A stretch of DNA of 64,000 nucleotides from Shewanella sp. MBTL60-112-B2 (GCF_019655055.1 NZ_BPFA01000001.1:186001-250000); one strand, 5' to 3'; counted from the first letter of the stretch, positions 18,327 through 28,105 are shown. The notes: generated by a model from the sequence alone, not told the origin. Numbers and translations are program-made.

Positions 18327-19103
18327 TTACAAAGCACGAATGCGTTTGATTTCTTCAGCATCAATACTGAGAGACGCTAAGAATTTTTGGTGCTCTTTTG
18401 GCTCAAGCTTTTCAAATGTTTGATGCCAGCACACCATTGCCTCTTCTTAAAATCCAGCTTCAAGCATAATCTCTACCCAAGGTTGTTTATTTACCATTTC
18501 GTTCTCCAATAAATCAGGGGCTTTCAATAAGATGACGATTGCCCGCTGTTGTCTTATACCAATCAGTATAAGAATTTGACCGGCTCAGAGCGGTTTTTGG
18601 CAAACTAATTCAAGGCGAATAGCTGCAATAATGGTTATTTCCTTATAAAGCTATTCAACGCAGGAGTAGGAAGCCAAAAACGCTCCAGAATGGCGAGTTT
18701 TTGCGGCACTGATGCTGTGTTAACGAGCTTAAACGTAGAATAACTATGCTCTTCACTCGTTGCCTTGCCTCAGAGCCGCTAAACTCTCGCTGAGCGACCA
18801 AATGTTTATACTGATTGGTATTAGTTTGGCAACCTCTTGCTCGAGTTGATTAAAGTGTTCTTTTAATAGCTGAGGTTGCTCAAGTGCGTTCTCTCCGTTA
18901 AGTAAGGTTGCAATATTGGCTACTGATAACCCATATGCACGATACGACACTATCGCAGCTAACTTTTTATCTTCAGCCTCACCATAATATCGATAACCAT
19001 TATCTGCTCGTAAAGCTGGAGTCAGCAGCCCCTCTTTCTCATAATAGAGCAGAGTGGTTCGCGAGATATTGGCGCGTTTTGCAAGTTGGGTAACGGTATA
19101 CAT
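18327..19103 (-). pseudogene. MerR-family regulator split by a MITE and carrying a nonsense codon
   Basis: The N-terminal part (from 19103) is a clear MerR DNA-binding domain: YTVTQLAKRANISRTTLLYYEKEGLL, then NGYRYY and a dimerisation helix ending EVAKL. At residue 94 the frame enters a 264-bp insertion (18557-18820), which contributes 22 foreign residues and a stop. Removing the insertion and one copy of a 3-bp TTA duplication restores the frame exactly (EVAKL joined to RQQRAIVILLKAPDLLENE and then MVNKQPWVEIMLEAGF) and gives a 170-codon gene ending at 18327. Codon 130 (18447-18449) is TAA; after it, the frame continues EEAMVCWHQTFEKLEPKEH to the end. Two lesions imply the C-terminal effector domain is lost; a truncated DNA-binding fragment could still be made. 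Confidence 0.88.
18557..18820. mobile_element. MITE-like element, 264 bp, with terminal inverted repeats
   Basis: Both ends share TACCAATCAGTATAA followed by a less exact match to about position 28 (ATTTG, CTCAG), in inverted orientation. It is flanked by TTA on both sides (18554-18556 and 18821-18823), consistent with a 3-bp target duplication. Internal inverted repeats (GGTTTTTGGC with GCCAAAAACG; GAATAGCT with AGCTATTC) suggest extensive folding. It carries no coding sequence, so it would need a transposase supplied in trans. The insertion target is the merR gene. Confidence 0.85.
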
Positions 19104-19180
19104 ATTTCATCCTAGCCTTGACGACAGCGTGGAGTTTCAAGCCTATACCTATAGACAGGTCAACAGAATAATGATTACGG

Positions 19181-20095
19181 TTAAGCATTGCTTGTACCAA
19201 GTCTTTTGCTTTGAGTATTTGAGATATAGCCAACCATAATCACAAGCAGCCCAATTGCAAAGCTGTTGGTAAGCAAAAGTATTTGGCTTACTTGCGTTGT
19301 TGAGCCGATGGCTAACGTTGATATTATCGGCAGTTCTTTGAGGACAAATTGCAGCAAGATAAAGCTTAAAAGCAGGGCGTAAACAAAGTGACGACCATGC
19401 CCAAGTTTAGCTAAGAGAGCAATTGATATAGAAAATAAGATGACATATTTAGGTAGGCTGAACCAAAACATGCTAATAAGGTCATCAAGTTCATAGGGTA
19501 ATTGAGTTAGCAGCTCTTTATATTGCTTTATTAAGGTTAAGCTCCAGTCCATATACCTGTCAGGTACGTAAAACTGGGTAATGCTAAAGGCGATGACTAT
19601 TGCACTGAGCATGACAATATTTTGTTGGTAATTGATTTTTGCAGCCAAGCGTCGCCATGAATGTTTTAGCCCTGCAACGGCTAAAACAGCAATCATGAGT
19701 TCAGTAAGGCTATTGATAACCCATATTGGCCAATAGCGATAACTGGCACTGACAGGTTCTGCTAGTGGTGTGCTTAGCGTTAGCACGGCTGATAATATAG
19801 ATAGCAGTACAAACAGCAGCAAAACTGAAATCATAAAAGGCAGGGATATGTTTTTCGTTTCTGCGACAACACAGTAGCTAGCAAAAAACGCATAGATAGA
19901 GAGTAAGAAGAAGCAAAACCTCTGATTTTGATCTTGCAGGTAAGCATTGTTGGCATAATCCGCAGGAATGCTGGCACCAAAAAAATAAAGCTGCTCCGGA
20001 AAAAGTAATATTATCGCGGCCTTGAGCGCCACAAGGGCAAGGCTAATTAGCCCTGCAAGTGATAAGCAATGGGTATTTGATAGTCGGGAAAGCAC
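19181..20095 (-). CDS. Multi-pass membrane protein, function unknown
   Basis: A 304-residue protein with about seven hydrophobic segments and short polar loops; no domain is recognised. The segments include LAGLISLALVALKAAIILLF, MISVLLLFVLLSILSAVL and a C-terminal LLLTNSFAIGLLVIMVGYI. The start is a GTG with a weak site, so the N-terminus is uncertain. It lies 77 bp upstream of the broken merR on the same strand, so the pair may once have been co-transcribed; whether it was a target of that regulator is open. Confidence 0.7.
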   Translation of the reverse strand: MLSRLSNTHCLSLAGLISLALVALKAAIILLFPEQLYFFGASIPADYANNAYLQDQNQRFCFFLLSIYAFFASYCVVAETKNISLPFMISVLLLFVLLSILSAVLTLSTPLAEPVSASYRYWPIWVINSLTELMIAVLAVAGLKHSWRRLAAKINYQQNIVMLSAIVIAFSITQFYVPDRYMDWSLTLIKQYKELLTQLPYELDDLISMFWFSLPKYVILFSISIALLAKLGHGRHFVYALLLSFILLQFVLKELPIISTLAIGSTTQVSQILLLTNSFAIGLLVIMVGYISNTQSKRLGTSNA

Positions 20096-20258
20096 TGATT
20101 ATTAATCCATTAATATCTGTATTGGAATTGGATCCTATTCTAAAGATACGCTGACGTAAAATATCATGCTTAATCAATAGCACTTTTGCTTATAAGAAGG
20201 CTGCACCACTTCTACTTTTCAAAGTGATTTACAGTCTAGATTTGCTGAGTGATAGTTG

Positions 20259-23200
20259 TTAACCCATAGAGCTCGGAGCAAGAGTATAAACGCCTTGATT
20301 AACTGATTTAGATGCTCGCCATCGCTCGGCTAAATAAAATATCGCAGGGCAGTAAATTAAGATGGTGGCAAGAGAGAATAGAGTGCCAAAACTTAAACTT
20401 ATCACCATAGGAATAAGGTATTGCGCTTGCACTGAGGTTTCAAATAGCATCGGGGCTAACCCTACTGTGGTTGTAACCGCTGTGATTGTTACCGGCCTAA
20501 AGCGCGCAAGGCTGGCTTGCAAAATCGCATCAATAATAGCTAAACCAAGTAGCTGACGTTTTTTGATTTCCAGTAACAACACAAATGAGCCATTAACCAC
20601 GAGTCCCGATAGCGCAATCATGCCAAATAGGCTCATCACGCTAAAGCTATGCCCCAGCACTATATGGCCGAGCATCGCAGCGGCTAAACACAGCGGAATG
20701 ACACTAAGAACGAGTAACGCATCTAAGCCATTTTTAAAATAAATCGCTAAAAAAGCGAACACAAGAAATAGCGCTAATACAATGCCACTTGTTAGATTGG
20801 CACTTACTTTTCGCTCTGCTCTGGCACTACCACCTAGCTCTAAGGCTACATTTGGGTACTGCTGAGCAATACTGGGCAAAACCTGTTCATCAATTTGCTT
20901 TACGAGTAATGACACATTGGCTTGGCTTCGAATAACGCTGGCGCTGACTTCGACTTGCTCAACCCCGTCTACACGCTCAATTTGTGCCTGTGAATACTCA
21001 GGCTTAATTGTTGCGACTTGCCCTAGTAGGACCTGTTGCCCTGATGGTGACACTATCAATAAGTCAGCTAACGTATTGGCTTTATATTGTTCACGCTTAT
21101 CGCGCATGACTCGTACTTTTAACTCTTCGCCAGCTTGTATTTGGCGGCTGACTTCTTTGCCGTACAAGCTGTTGCGTACTATCGAACCCAAATTATCGCT
21201 GCTAAAGCCCATTAATAAGCCTCGTTGATTAACGGTGAGGGTGTACTCGCGTTGGGCATCGATTAATCCGCTATCGATGTCAGTGATCCCTTGTAAAGAT
21301 TGCAGCTTGTCCATGAGGGTATAAGTTGCAGCCTGCAGAGCTTCACTGTCGATACTAGCAAGTTCAATTGATATTTCTTTTCCGCCGCCAGGGCCGACTT
21401 CAAAATCAAAGAAAAGTGATTTTACGCCAGCGACTTCACCTATCTCCTGTCGCCAATTATCGACTAATTGCCTCGCGCTATATTGGCGCTGTTCTTCAGC
21501 TGGAATTTGGAAGGTACTTGAGCCCGCGCTGCCTTCAATCGACAACATGATATGTTTATAATTGCCTGGCTCCTTTAGGCGAATAAAGGCACGTATACCT
21601 GCAGCTTCAATATCCTGCATTATTCGCTTTTTATCGGTAAGCGAGCTACCAGCAATAAACTCAACCTCAACATCGATTCGCTCAGACTCTACTTTAGGCA
21701 CAAAACTGCTATCCACTCGCCCTGAGCCTACCCATGTAAAGACGATAAGGCTCGCAGCAATAAAAACCGCGATAACGCTCAAAGGGTTTTTCAGTGTCTG
21801 ATTAAGTAAACGCTTAAAATGGCCGTCACGCAGCTTTTCAAAAGCATTAAAACTGCGCTGCTGTATTTGGGCTAGCTGAGTTAACCTTTTGGGTTTATTT
21901 AGTTGTTTTAAATGATACGGAAGAATAAACAAGGCTTCGATTAGTGAGACAAAAAAGATAGCAAAAATAAGTAATGTCATGGGCTTGTACATATTGCCTA
22001 GCTCGCCAGTAACAAACAGTAGCGGCATAAAAGCAATAATATTGGTGGCTACAGAAAAGCATACTGGCAGCGCCATCTCATGCCCCCCCTGCTTTAAAGC
22101 TTGGTCTATTTCCAGTCCATCATGCACTTTTTGGTAGATGTTCTCGGCCACAATTACCGCGTCATCGACTAAGATCCCAAGGGTGATAATAAAGGCAAAT
22201 AAGGTCACCATATTCAGCGCAATATTCAGTGTTGGCATAATTGCCAGTGAACCTAATATTGCGATGGGGATCCCCATGCATACCCAAAATGCCAATCGAG
22301 TATCAAGAAACAGCGATAGTGCAATAATGACTAAGATTAAACCGATTACGCCATTATCGAGTAACAGTTTGCTGCGTGTTTGATATGCCTGTGCTTGATC
22401 TTCTAATATTGTTATTTGGCTCGCTATTGGTAGCTGTGCTTGATATTGCTTGAGATAGCTTTGGAGCTCAGCGCTAAGGGCGATAGGTTTGACATGCTTG
22501 CTTTGGTAAATCACCAACATTACAGCCGGTTTGCCGTTAACCAGAAAAGGTTGCTCCGACTGCGAAAATCCCCAACTGACGTTAGCTATTTGCCCTAATG
22601 TAAGCTCTGCACCTTGTTGATTACTGTAGATGCTAATTGCACGAAATTCGGCTAATTGTTCTTTACGCCCCAAAGTACGAACAACAATATCACCAGCATG
22701 AGTACTTATGCTGCCGGCCGAGGTGTCGCTAACTGAATTTGCAACTTTATCTATGACTTGCGCCAAGCTGAGTTGGTGTTGCTTTAGTTTATCTTGGCTT
22801 ATTTCTATGACAATTTCGCTGTCTCTAACGCCCTCAAGCTTGATTTGCGCAATATCGAAGTTTGCTAGTAATTCGCGTTTTAACGTAAGGGCTTCATTCT
22901 TTAATTCAGTTTCTGTGAGATCGCCATAAATGCCCAGCTCAATTAATGGTTCTAACTCTTCAACAAGGCTAATTTGCATGGGCTCCATGCTGTCTGGAAA
23001 GCTGTTAATACTGTCTAAGTCATTTTTAACATCGGCAAGCATGCTGTTGACGTCGACGCCATCATTTAAGCTTATTGTGATTAAGCCTTCTCCTTGAGTA
23101 GCACTAGCATGCAGTCTATCAATGCGGGTATTTTCTTTAAGTCGATACTCGATAGGTAATATGATGCTTTGCTCTATTTCTTTGACTGTCGCACCGGGAA

Positions 23201-23405
23201 AGCTCGCACTAATTTCAATTTCATCAACCTTAAACGAGGGGGAGGTTTCCTGATTTATGTCGTTAAAGCGGTAAACACCCAAAACAATGATCGAAAGAGT
23301 CAGCAAATTAACGGCAACAGGGTTATCTATCATCCAAGATAACAATCGTTGAAATATTGGTAGTGCTTGAGTTTGTGTGGTTGTTTGGGGTTGTATCTTT
23401 GACAT
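20259..23405 (-). CDS. RND-family efflux transporter, inner-membrane pump
   Basis: A 1048-residue AcrB/HAE-type permease. Helix 1 is about residues 33-48 (AVNLLTLSIIVLGVYRF), followed by the first large periplasmic domain and then a helix bundle with GILVDDAVIVAENIYQKVHDG carrying the intramembrane Asp pair. A second periplasmic domain follows, and the final bundle includes FGMIALSGLVVNGSFVLL. Length and order fit a complete proton-driven pump, in the subgroup with a MIDNPVAVNLLTLSI type N-terminus often annotated as multidrug or acriflavin resistance. It is translationally coupled to the adaptor upstream (TAATG overlap). No outer-membrane TolC homologue is present, so it presumably uses one encoded elsewhere. 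Substrate unknown. Confidence 0.93.
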   Translation of the reverse strand: MSKIQPQTTTQTQALPIFQRLLSWMIDNPVAVNLLTLSIIVLGVYRFNDINQETSPSFKVDEIEISASFPGATVKEIEQSIILPIEYRLKENTRIDRLHASATQGEGLITISLNDGVDVNSMLADVKNDLDSINSFPDSMEPMQISLVEELEPLIELGIYGDLTETELKNEALTLKRELLANFDIAQIKLEGVRDSEIVIEISQDKLKQHQLSLAQVIDKVANSVSDTSAGSISTHAGDIVVRTLGRKEQLAEFRAISIYSNQQGAELTLGQIANVSWGFSQSEQPFLVNGKPAVMLVIYQSKHVKPIALSAELQSYLKQYQAQLPIASQITILEDQAQAYQTRSKLLLDNGVIGLILVIIALSLFLDTRLAFWVCMGIPIAILGSLAIMPTLNIALNMVTLFAFIITLGILVDDAVIVAENIYQKVHDGLEIDQALKQGGHEMALPVCFSVATNIIAFMPLLFVTGELGNMYKPMTLLIFAIFFVSLIEALFILPYHLKQLNKPKRLTQLAQIQQRSFNAFEKLRDGHFKRLLNQTLKNPLSVIAVFIAASLIVFTWVGSGRVDSSFVPKVESERIDVEVEFIAGSSLTDKKRIMQDIEAAGIRAFIRLKEPGNYKHIMLSIEGSAGSSTFQIPAEEQRQYSARQLVDNWRQEIGEVAGVKSLFFDFEVGPGGGKEISIELASIDSEALQAATYTLMDKLQSLQGITDIDSGLIDAQREYTLTVNQRGLLMGFSSDNLGSIVRNSLYGKEVSRQIQAGEELKVRVMRDKREQYKANTLADLLIVSPSGQQVLLGQVATIKPEYSQAQIERVDGVEQVEVSASVIRSQANVSLLVKQIDEQVLPSIAQQYPNVALELGGSARAERKVSANLTSGIVLALFLVFAFLAIYFKNGLDALLVLSVIPLCLAAAMLGHIVLGHSFSVMSLFGMIALSGLVVNGSFVLLLEIKKRQLLGLAIIDAILQASLARFRPVTITAVTTTVGLAPMLFETSVQAQYLIPMVISLSFGTLFSLATILIYCPAIFYLAERWRASKSVNQGVYTLAPSSMG

Positions 23406-24571
23406 TAGAAGTTCTCCACAATGTTGGCAGTTAAACCAGCTAGTGGACGGTGGAGTTTACTGGTAATCAAATACTCATTTTCCGTAAATACATTGTTGAT
23501 GACCGCATGGCTTTCATCTTGATGCAGCACATTAATAGCTTTGGCTTGCAAGGTTTTGTTAGGGCCGACGAGCCAAACTTGATCGTTATCTATGGCTGCA
23601 AGCGGAATACGTACGGTATCGTTGATAGGTGCAAAAGTGATGTTGGCTTTGACGAAGTCACCAATAATCAATGCGCTGTTTTGCTGCGGTATCGCCTGAT
23701 ATTGGGCGAAGATTTTTTGCAGTTGAGAAGAGGGGTCTAAAATCGGCACGATATGGCTGATTTTTGCATTAAAGCTTTGCCCTGTATCCGGCTGAGTTAA
23801 ACTAATAGTTTGTCCTAATTGTAACTGTGAAGCCTGCGCCCGAGGTAAATAAATAGGCACTCTCAACTGGCTTATATCGACTAATGTTGCCACTTTATCG
23901 CCTTTAGACAGATAGTCGCCTTGGGTCGCGTTTTTAGATTCAACAACATAGCGTTTGTCGCTCAGCCATTGGCTGCGGCTAAGATCTCTTTCTGATATTT
24001 TTAGCGCATTATGGGCGATATTGAGCTCAGCTTTCGCTTGGCTTAACTGTGGTTGACGCAGCAGTAAGTCCAGATCGATTTTCCAATCATTATCTTTAAA
24101 GTCTTGCTGCATCATTTGGTAATCTTTTTCGGCGATCCGCTGTTCACCTTGCTCCAGTGCTAGTTGCGCTCTGGCCATTTCCCATTGGGCTTGTCGCTGA
24201 GATAAAATGGCGTTGAGATCGGCATCATCTTGTCGATAAACCAATTCATCTAAACCAATAATTCCGCCCTCTACAAGATTACTGCTGAGATAAGTAAGTT
24301 GACCGTCGACTTGCGCACTTAAGGTTAATTTATTGTCGGCAATAACACTGCCATAGGCGCTATAACTCGGTGTAAAAACACTAGGGGTAATTGTCATAAC
24401 ATTGACGTTAACCGCGGTTTCACCTTGAGGCTTTTCTGCAGGAACCGGCGCTGTGGCAGCAATGGCAAAACAGCTCACAATCGCAATCACAATAATAGAC
24501 AGCGGCAACCAGGGTTTAAATGTTGAAGGTTCGATTCCTTGCTCTAAGAGCGAACTGTAATGCCGAGTCAT
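23405..24571 (-). CDS. RND periplasmic adaptor (HlyD/MFP family)
   Basis: A 388-residue membrane-fusion protein with one N-terminal anchor (about residues 24-42, LSIIVIAIVSCFAIAATAPV) and a lipoyl/barrel-sandwich half (SAYGSVIADNKLTLSAQVDG). A helical hairpin follows (about 120-190), then the second half (QGDYLSKGDKVATLVDIS), a beta-barrel and a membrane-proximal domain. It bridges the RND pump and an outer-membrane channel. Its stop overlaps the pump start by one base, so the two form an operon. No dedicated regulator is adjacent. Confidence 0.92.
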   Translation of the reverse strand: MTRHYSSLLEQGIEPSTFKPWLPLSIIVIAIVSCFAIAATAPVPAEKPQGETAVNVNVMTITPSVFTPSYSAYGSVIADNKLTLSAQVDGQLTYLSSNLVEGGIIGLDELVYRQDDADLNAILSQRQAQWEMARAQLALEQGEQRIAEKDYQMMQQDFKDNDWKIDLDLLLRQPQLSQAKAELNIAHNALKISERDLSRSQWLSDKRYVVESKNATQGDYLSKGDKVATLVDISQLRVPIYLPRAQASQLQLGQTISLTQPDTGQSFNAKISHIVPILDPSSQLQKIFAQYQAIPQQNSALIIGDFVKANITFAPINDTVRIPLAAIDNDQVWLVGPNKTLQAKAINVLHQDESHAVINNVFTENEYLITSKLHRPLAGLTANIVENF

Positions 24572-25217
24572 AGTGAGGTTACCTAGTTTAAATAAGGGCG
24601 TATTAAAAAGCTGAATGTGCTTTAGCTAAAAAGGACTAGCAATGACAGGCCTGCCATCGAAATAGTCAGGCGCAAAGTGTGAATTAGCTAAGCATGAGAT
24701 GCAGCTTACTAGTGAAGATGTGAAGTTAATGTGTAAGAAATGCTCTTTGTTCAACGGTTATGAATCCATTTACTTAGTCGTAAGTTAAACCCTAAAGCTC
24801 AGTTTTACTCGGTTTTTTGCTGATGAAGATGATGCGTATACTGGCGTAATTATGGCCGCGATTACGACTTTCACTATGATATTGGAGTCGGTGTGAAGCA
24901 TTGCTTTAACTCTATTTTGGATTTAGCCAGACATAGGGTGGAAGTGCGTTTGCTTTATGCTGGCAAGACCTAAAACCGTGCCTCCTTTTTAGTAAAACGC
25001 TTAAACATTTTGGCTTTAGTTAGTACTCGTAAAATTAGTAAAATCAGATCGATACCTATTTGGGTGTACCTCTAATTTAGTATTTGATGATGATCTTTAT
25101 CACAGATATTGATATGGATTTGTAAGCAAAGTGTAATCTTGTTCTGGATCAATTTAATTCAATTGTTTCATTTATATAACTACATGTGAGAATGATGAAA
25201 CAAAAGGATTACAATAA
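24572..25217. other. Intergenic region, 646 bp, with a possible beta-barrel relic
   Basis: The stretch 24796-24973 reads, with one frameshift near 24845, as FFADEDDAYTG and then NYGRDYDFHYDIGVGVK. The alternating pattern resembles the end of an outer-membrane barrel, but it has no start and is interrupted, so I do not call it a gene. The 3' part holds the porin promoter region. Confidence 0.35.
25089..25104 (+). promoter_or_regulatory. Possible CRP site upstream of the porin
   Basis: GATGA-N6-TCACA: the right half is perfect, the left half has 3 of 5 bases. An FNR-like TTGTT-N4-ATCAA lies further on at 25139-25152. Catabolite or anaerobic control of the porin is plausible but weakly supported. 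Confidence 0.3.
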
Positions 25218-26408
25218 ATGAAAGTTAATGCCCTTACCTTAGCTGTACTCGCAAGCTTAACGTCAACTGCTGTAACTGCAGAAACCGTTGACCCATTAAA
25301 GAAAGCTTTTATCGATGACTCGGCTGTAAAAGTGCAGTTCCGCCTTCGTTATGAAGATGTGGATGTTGCTAACCTTGATCAGCAAAATCAAACCACATTA
25401 CGTACCCGCTTAAATTACCAAACTGGTGATATCTATAACCTATACGCCGTTGCCGAGGTTGATGATGTTCGCTCCACAGATAATGAGCCATTAATTGCAG
25501 ATTACAAGTATACCCAGATTAACCAAGGCTATATTGGCTATAAAGGCCCTGCAGAAACCTTAGCCTTGCTTGGTCGCCAACGTATTTTACTTGATAACCA
25601 ACGTTTTGTTGGTGGTGTCGGCTTCCGTCAAAATGAGCAGACTTATGATGCGGTTTCGCTGAAGAATACGGCAATAGAAGGCTTAACGGCTTACTATGCT
25701 TATGTGGCGAATGTGAACCGTATTTTCCCTGAAGGCTCTGGTAAAGAAGAACACAAAAACGAAACGAACCTAGTTAACCTTAACTACAAGGCATTAGATT
25801 TCGCTAAGATCTCTGGTTACGCTTACTTAATTGATAACATCGATGTGCCGTCTTTCTCAACTGATACTTATGGTATTCGTGCTACCGGTGATATTAAGCT
25901 TGATGCGCTGAAGTTAAGCTATGAAGCGGAATATGCACAGCAATCAGAGGGAAGCGATAACCCTGTTAGCTACAGTGCTTCATACTACAAGTTAGGTGCG
26001 GGCGTTAATTTTGACTTCATCGGCGCTAAGGTCGGTTATGAAGTGCTGGGTTCTGATGATGGTAAGGCTGGCTTTATCACGCCTCTTGCAACCCTGCATG
26101 CCTTTAACGGTTGGACGGATAAGTTCCTATTCGGTGGTAAAGGCAACTGGGAAAATGGTCTAGTAGATACTCATTTCATTGTTACCGCTAAGCTTGCAGG
26201 CTTAAAACTGTTGGCTAAGTACCACAAGTTTGATTCTGACTATGGCGATATCGACATGGGTAAAGAGTGGGGCGTGGCAGCAACTTACCCGTTTGCCAAG
26301 TACTACAGTGTTGGCGTTAAGTATGCCAGCTTTAGTGGTGCGGATGCGGGCTATAGCTTCTCAAGCGATACAGATAAACTGTGGCTAACACTTGAAGCAA
26401 AATACTAA
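25218..26408 (+). CDS. Outer-membrane porin (alginate-export/OprD-like barrel)
   Basis: A 396-residue protein with a signal peptide (cleavage after AVTA, about residue 21) and then continuous amphipathic beta-strands ending in the outer-membrane signature LWLTLEAKY with a C-terminal aromatic. The strands RLRYEDVD, LRTRLNYQTG and GRQRILLDNQRFVGGVGFRQ resemble the alginate_export porin superfamily in marine Gammaproteobacteria. Likely a passive or substrate-biased channel in the outer membrane; the substrate cannot be told. It is monocistronic, with a terminator 73 bp downstream and possible CRP/FNR-type sites upstream. Confidence 0.85.
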   Translation: MKVNALTLAVLASLTSTAVTAETVDPLKKAFIDDSAVKVQFRLRYEDVDVANLDQQNQTTLRTRLNYQTGDIYNLYAVAEVDDVRSTDNEPLIADYKYTQINQGYIGYKGPAETLALLGRQRILLDNQRFVGGVGFRQNEQTYDAVSLKNTAIEGLTAYYAYVANVNRIFPEGSGKEEHKNETNLVNLNYKALDFAKISGYAYLIDNIDVPSFSTDTYGIRATGDIKLDALKLSYEAEYAQQSEGSDNPVSYSASYYKLGAGVNFDFIGAKVGYEVLGSDDGKAGFITPLATLHAFNGWTDKFLFGGKGNWENGLVDTHFIVTAKLAGLKLLAKYHKFDSDYGDIDMGKEWGVAATYPFAKYYSVGVKYASFSGADAGYSFSSDTDKLWLTLEAKY

Positions 26409-26480
26409 ATATGCCTGGGCATAAAGCCTAACTGAGTCGTATTGAGCCCACACTTGGGCTCCCCTCAAAGCTCCCCCTTT

Positions 26481-26513
26481 AAGCAGGATACTTACGTTAT
26501 TCCTGCTTTTTTT
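26481..26513 (+). terminator. Intrinsic terminator of the porin gene
   Basis: AAGCAGGA and TCCTGCTT arms around a 12-nt loop, followed by a T-run. Confidence 0.8.
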
Positions 26514-26668
26514 ATGGCAGAAACTTGAGAGGAATTACCGAGATATTTTTAGCCTAATTGCTAGTCGAAAAGCGATTGAGGGTTTATCTTTTAAGCATAG
26601 CACCACAAATGACTCCCCTGTGTTGAACTCGCCTAAAGGGAATAATGGTGCCTTTGAGGAACAATGCT

Positions 26669-28105
26669 ATGCAGATGACTCTGTCTTTTTTAGGTGCGAC
26701 TCAAGAAGTGACTGGCTCTTGTCACTTACTCACGATTGATGGAAGACAAGTGCTACTCGATTGCGGTTTAATCCAAGGGAGTAAGGCCGACGTGTTGCGT
26801 AATCACGAGCCTTTTGCCTTCACGCCATCACAGATCCATGCCGTAGTCTTAAGCCATGCTCATATCGATCACTCCGGTCGACTGCCTTTGTTAGTTAAAT
26901 CAGGATTTACAGGTCCCATCTATAGCCACAAGGCTACGGTAGAGCTTTGTGGAGTAATGCTCAGAGACGCCGCTATGTTGCAGGCTAGGGATACCGAAAG
27001 GCTAAACAAGAAGCGTGCAAAGAGAGACGAACCTTTGTTGGAACCACTATTTGATGAAGCTGATGTTGACCGAGTGATGCAGCAGTTTGTGGCGCTCGAT
27101 TATGGTGAGAACATGCAGGTAGCCCCTCATCTTAGAGTGTGTCTGTCAGATGCTGGGCATATCTTAGGCTCTGCGGTCGTTGAGCTTTGGTTAGGGGAGG
27201 GCGATGAAACTAAGAAGCTGGTATTTAGTGGCGATCTTGGCCGTGAGGGGATGCCGATCTTGGATGATCCCACATTCATCAATAGCGCAGATCTGGTGTT
27301 GATGGAGAGTACCTATGGTGACAGATTACATCGCAGTTGGGGTGATACTCTTGAGGAATTGAAATCGATATTTGCCCGCACCATAGAGCAGAGTCGAGGC
27401 AATATTTTGTTGCCTGCTTTTTCGGTTGGCCGAGCGCAGGAGCTACTCTATCTGTTTCATCTTTACGCTAAGGAGTGGGATCTCTCCCGTTGGCGGATCT
27501 GTTTAGATAGCCCTATGGCAATCAAAGCGACCCAGATCTATGTCGAAAACTATGGCCTAATGGATGAGGACTTTAAGCGTTTTACTCGTATGTCTCCCGG
27601 TAAACATCCGCTGCTTTCTAACGTAGACTTTATTGATACCACTGAGGAGTCAATGGAGCTAAATGATATCCATCAAGGACTGATTATTATTGCTGGCAGT
27701 GGTATGTGTAACGGTGGGCGTATTCGTTGCCATTTGGAACATAATTTATCCAATCCGTTATCAGACGTGATTATCTGTGGTTATCAAGCAATAGGGACTC
27801 CAGGGCGATTGTTGGTCGATGGCGCTGAGAGCCTGACTATTAGCGGGCAAAGCATTAACGTCGCAGCAAGGTTGCATACTGTTGGTGGGCTTTCGGCTCA
27901 TGCGGATCAATCTGAGCTATTGCTGTGGTATCAGCACTTTAGTGATTCTCCTCCCCTTGTATTAGTGCACGGAGAAGTGGAAGCGCAAAAGGTGTTATTG
28001 GCACAACTTAATACGGATAGCAGCTTAGCGCCGAGAGAAAGTGTGATTGCAGAGCAAGGAAACTGCTTGGATCTTACTCAGCTGCCTCAGTTTGTTTGGT
28101 TATAA
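26669..28105 (+). CDS. Metallo-beta-lactamase-fold beta-CASP RNA-type hydrolase
   Basis: A 478-residue protein of the MBL/beta-CASP superfamily. MTLSFLGATQEVTGSCHLL opens the fold and SHAHIDHSGRLPLL supplies HxHxDH. DAGHILGSAVVEL and FSGDLGRE are further metal motifs. A beta-CASP insert sits in the middle (LPAFSVGRAQELLYLF), and the RNA-specificity end is GGLSAHADQSELL. Relatives include CPSF73-like and archaeal RNases, and proteins of this type in Gammaproteobacteria are usually annotated as exonucleases. Start placed at 26669, where GAGGA lies 8 nt upstream and the family begins; an ATG at 26645 with AAAGGGA could add eight residues. Single-gene unit. Confidence 0.88.
   Translation: MQMTLSFLGATQEVTGSCHLLTIDGRQVLLDCGLIQGSKADVLRNHEPFAFTPSQIHAVVLSHAHIDHSGRLPLLVKSGFTGPIYSHKATVELCGVMLRDAAMLQARDTERLNKKRAKRDEPLLEPLFDEADVDRVMQQFVALDYGENMQVAPHLRVCLSDAGHILGSAVVELWLGEGDETKKLVFSGDLGREGMPILDDPTFINSADLVLMESTYGDRLHRSWGDTLEELKSIFARTIEQSRGNILLPAFSVGRAQELLYLFHLYAKEWDLSRWRICLDSPMAIKATQIYVENYGLMDEDFKRFTRMSPGKHPLLSNVDFIDTTEESMELNDIHQGLIIIAGSGMCNGGRIRCHLEHNLSNPLSDVIICGYQAIGTPGRLLVDGAESLTISGQSINVAARLHTVGGLSAHADQSELLLWYQHFSDSPPLVLVHGEVEAQKVLLAQLNTDSSLAPRESVIAEQGNCLDLTQLPQFVWL

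Noticed and set aside
25139..25152. FNR-like TTGTT-N4-ATCAA
   Set aside because: Matches 9 of 10 but is one of several near-hits in AT-rich DNA; kept only as a remark with the CRP site.
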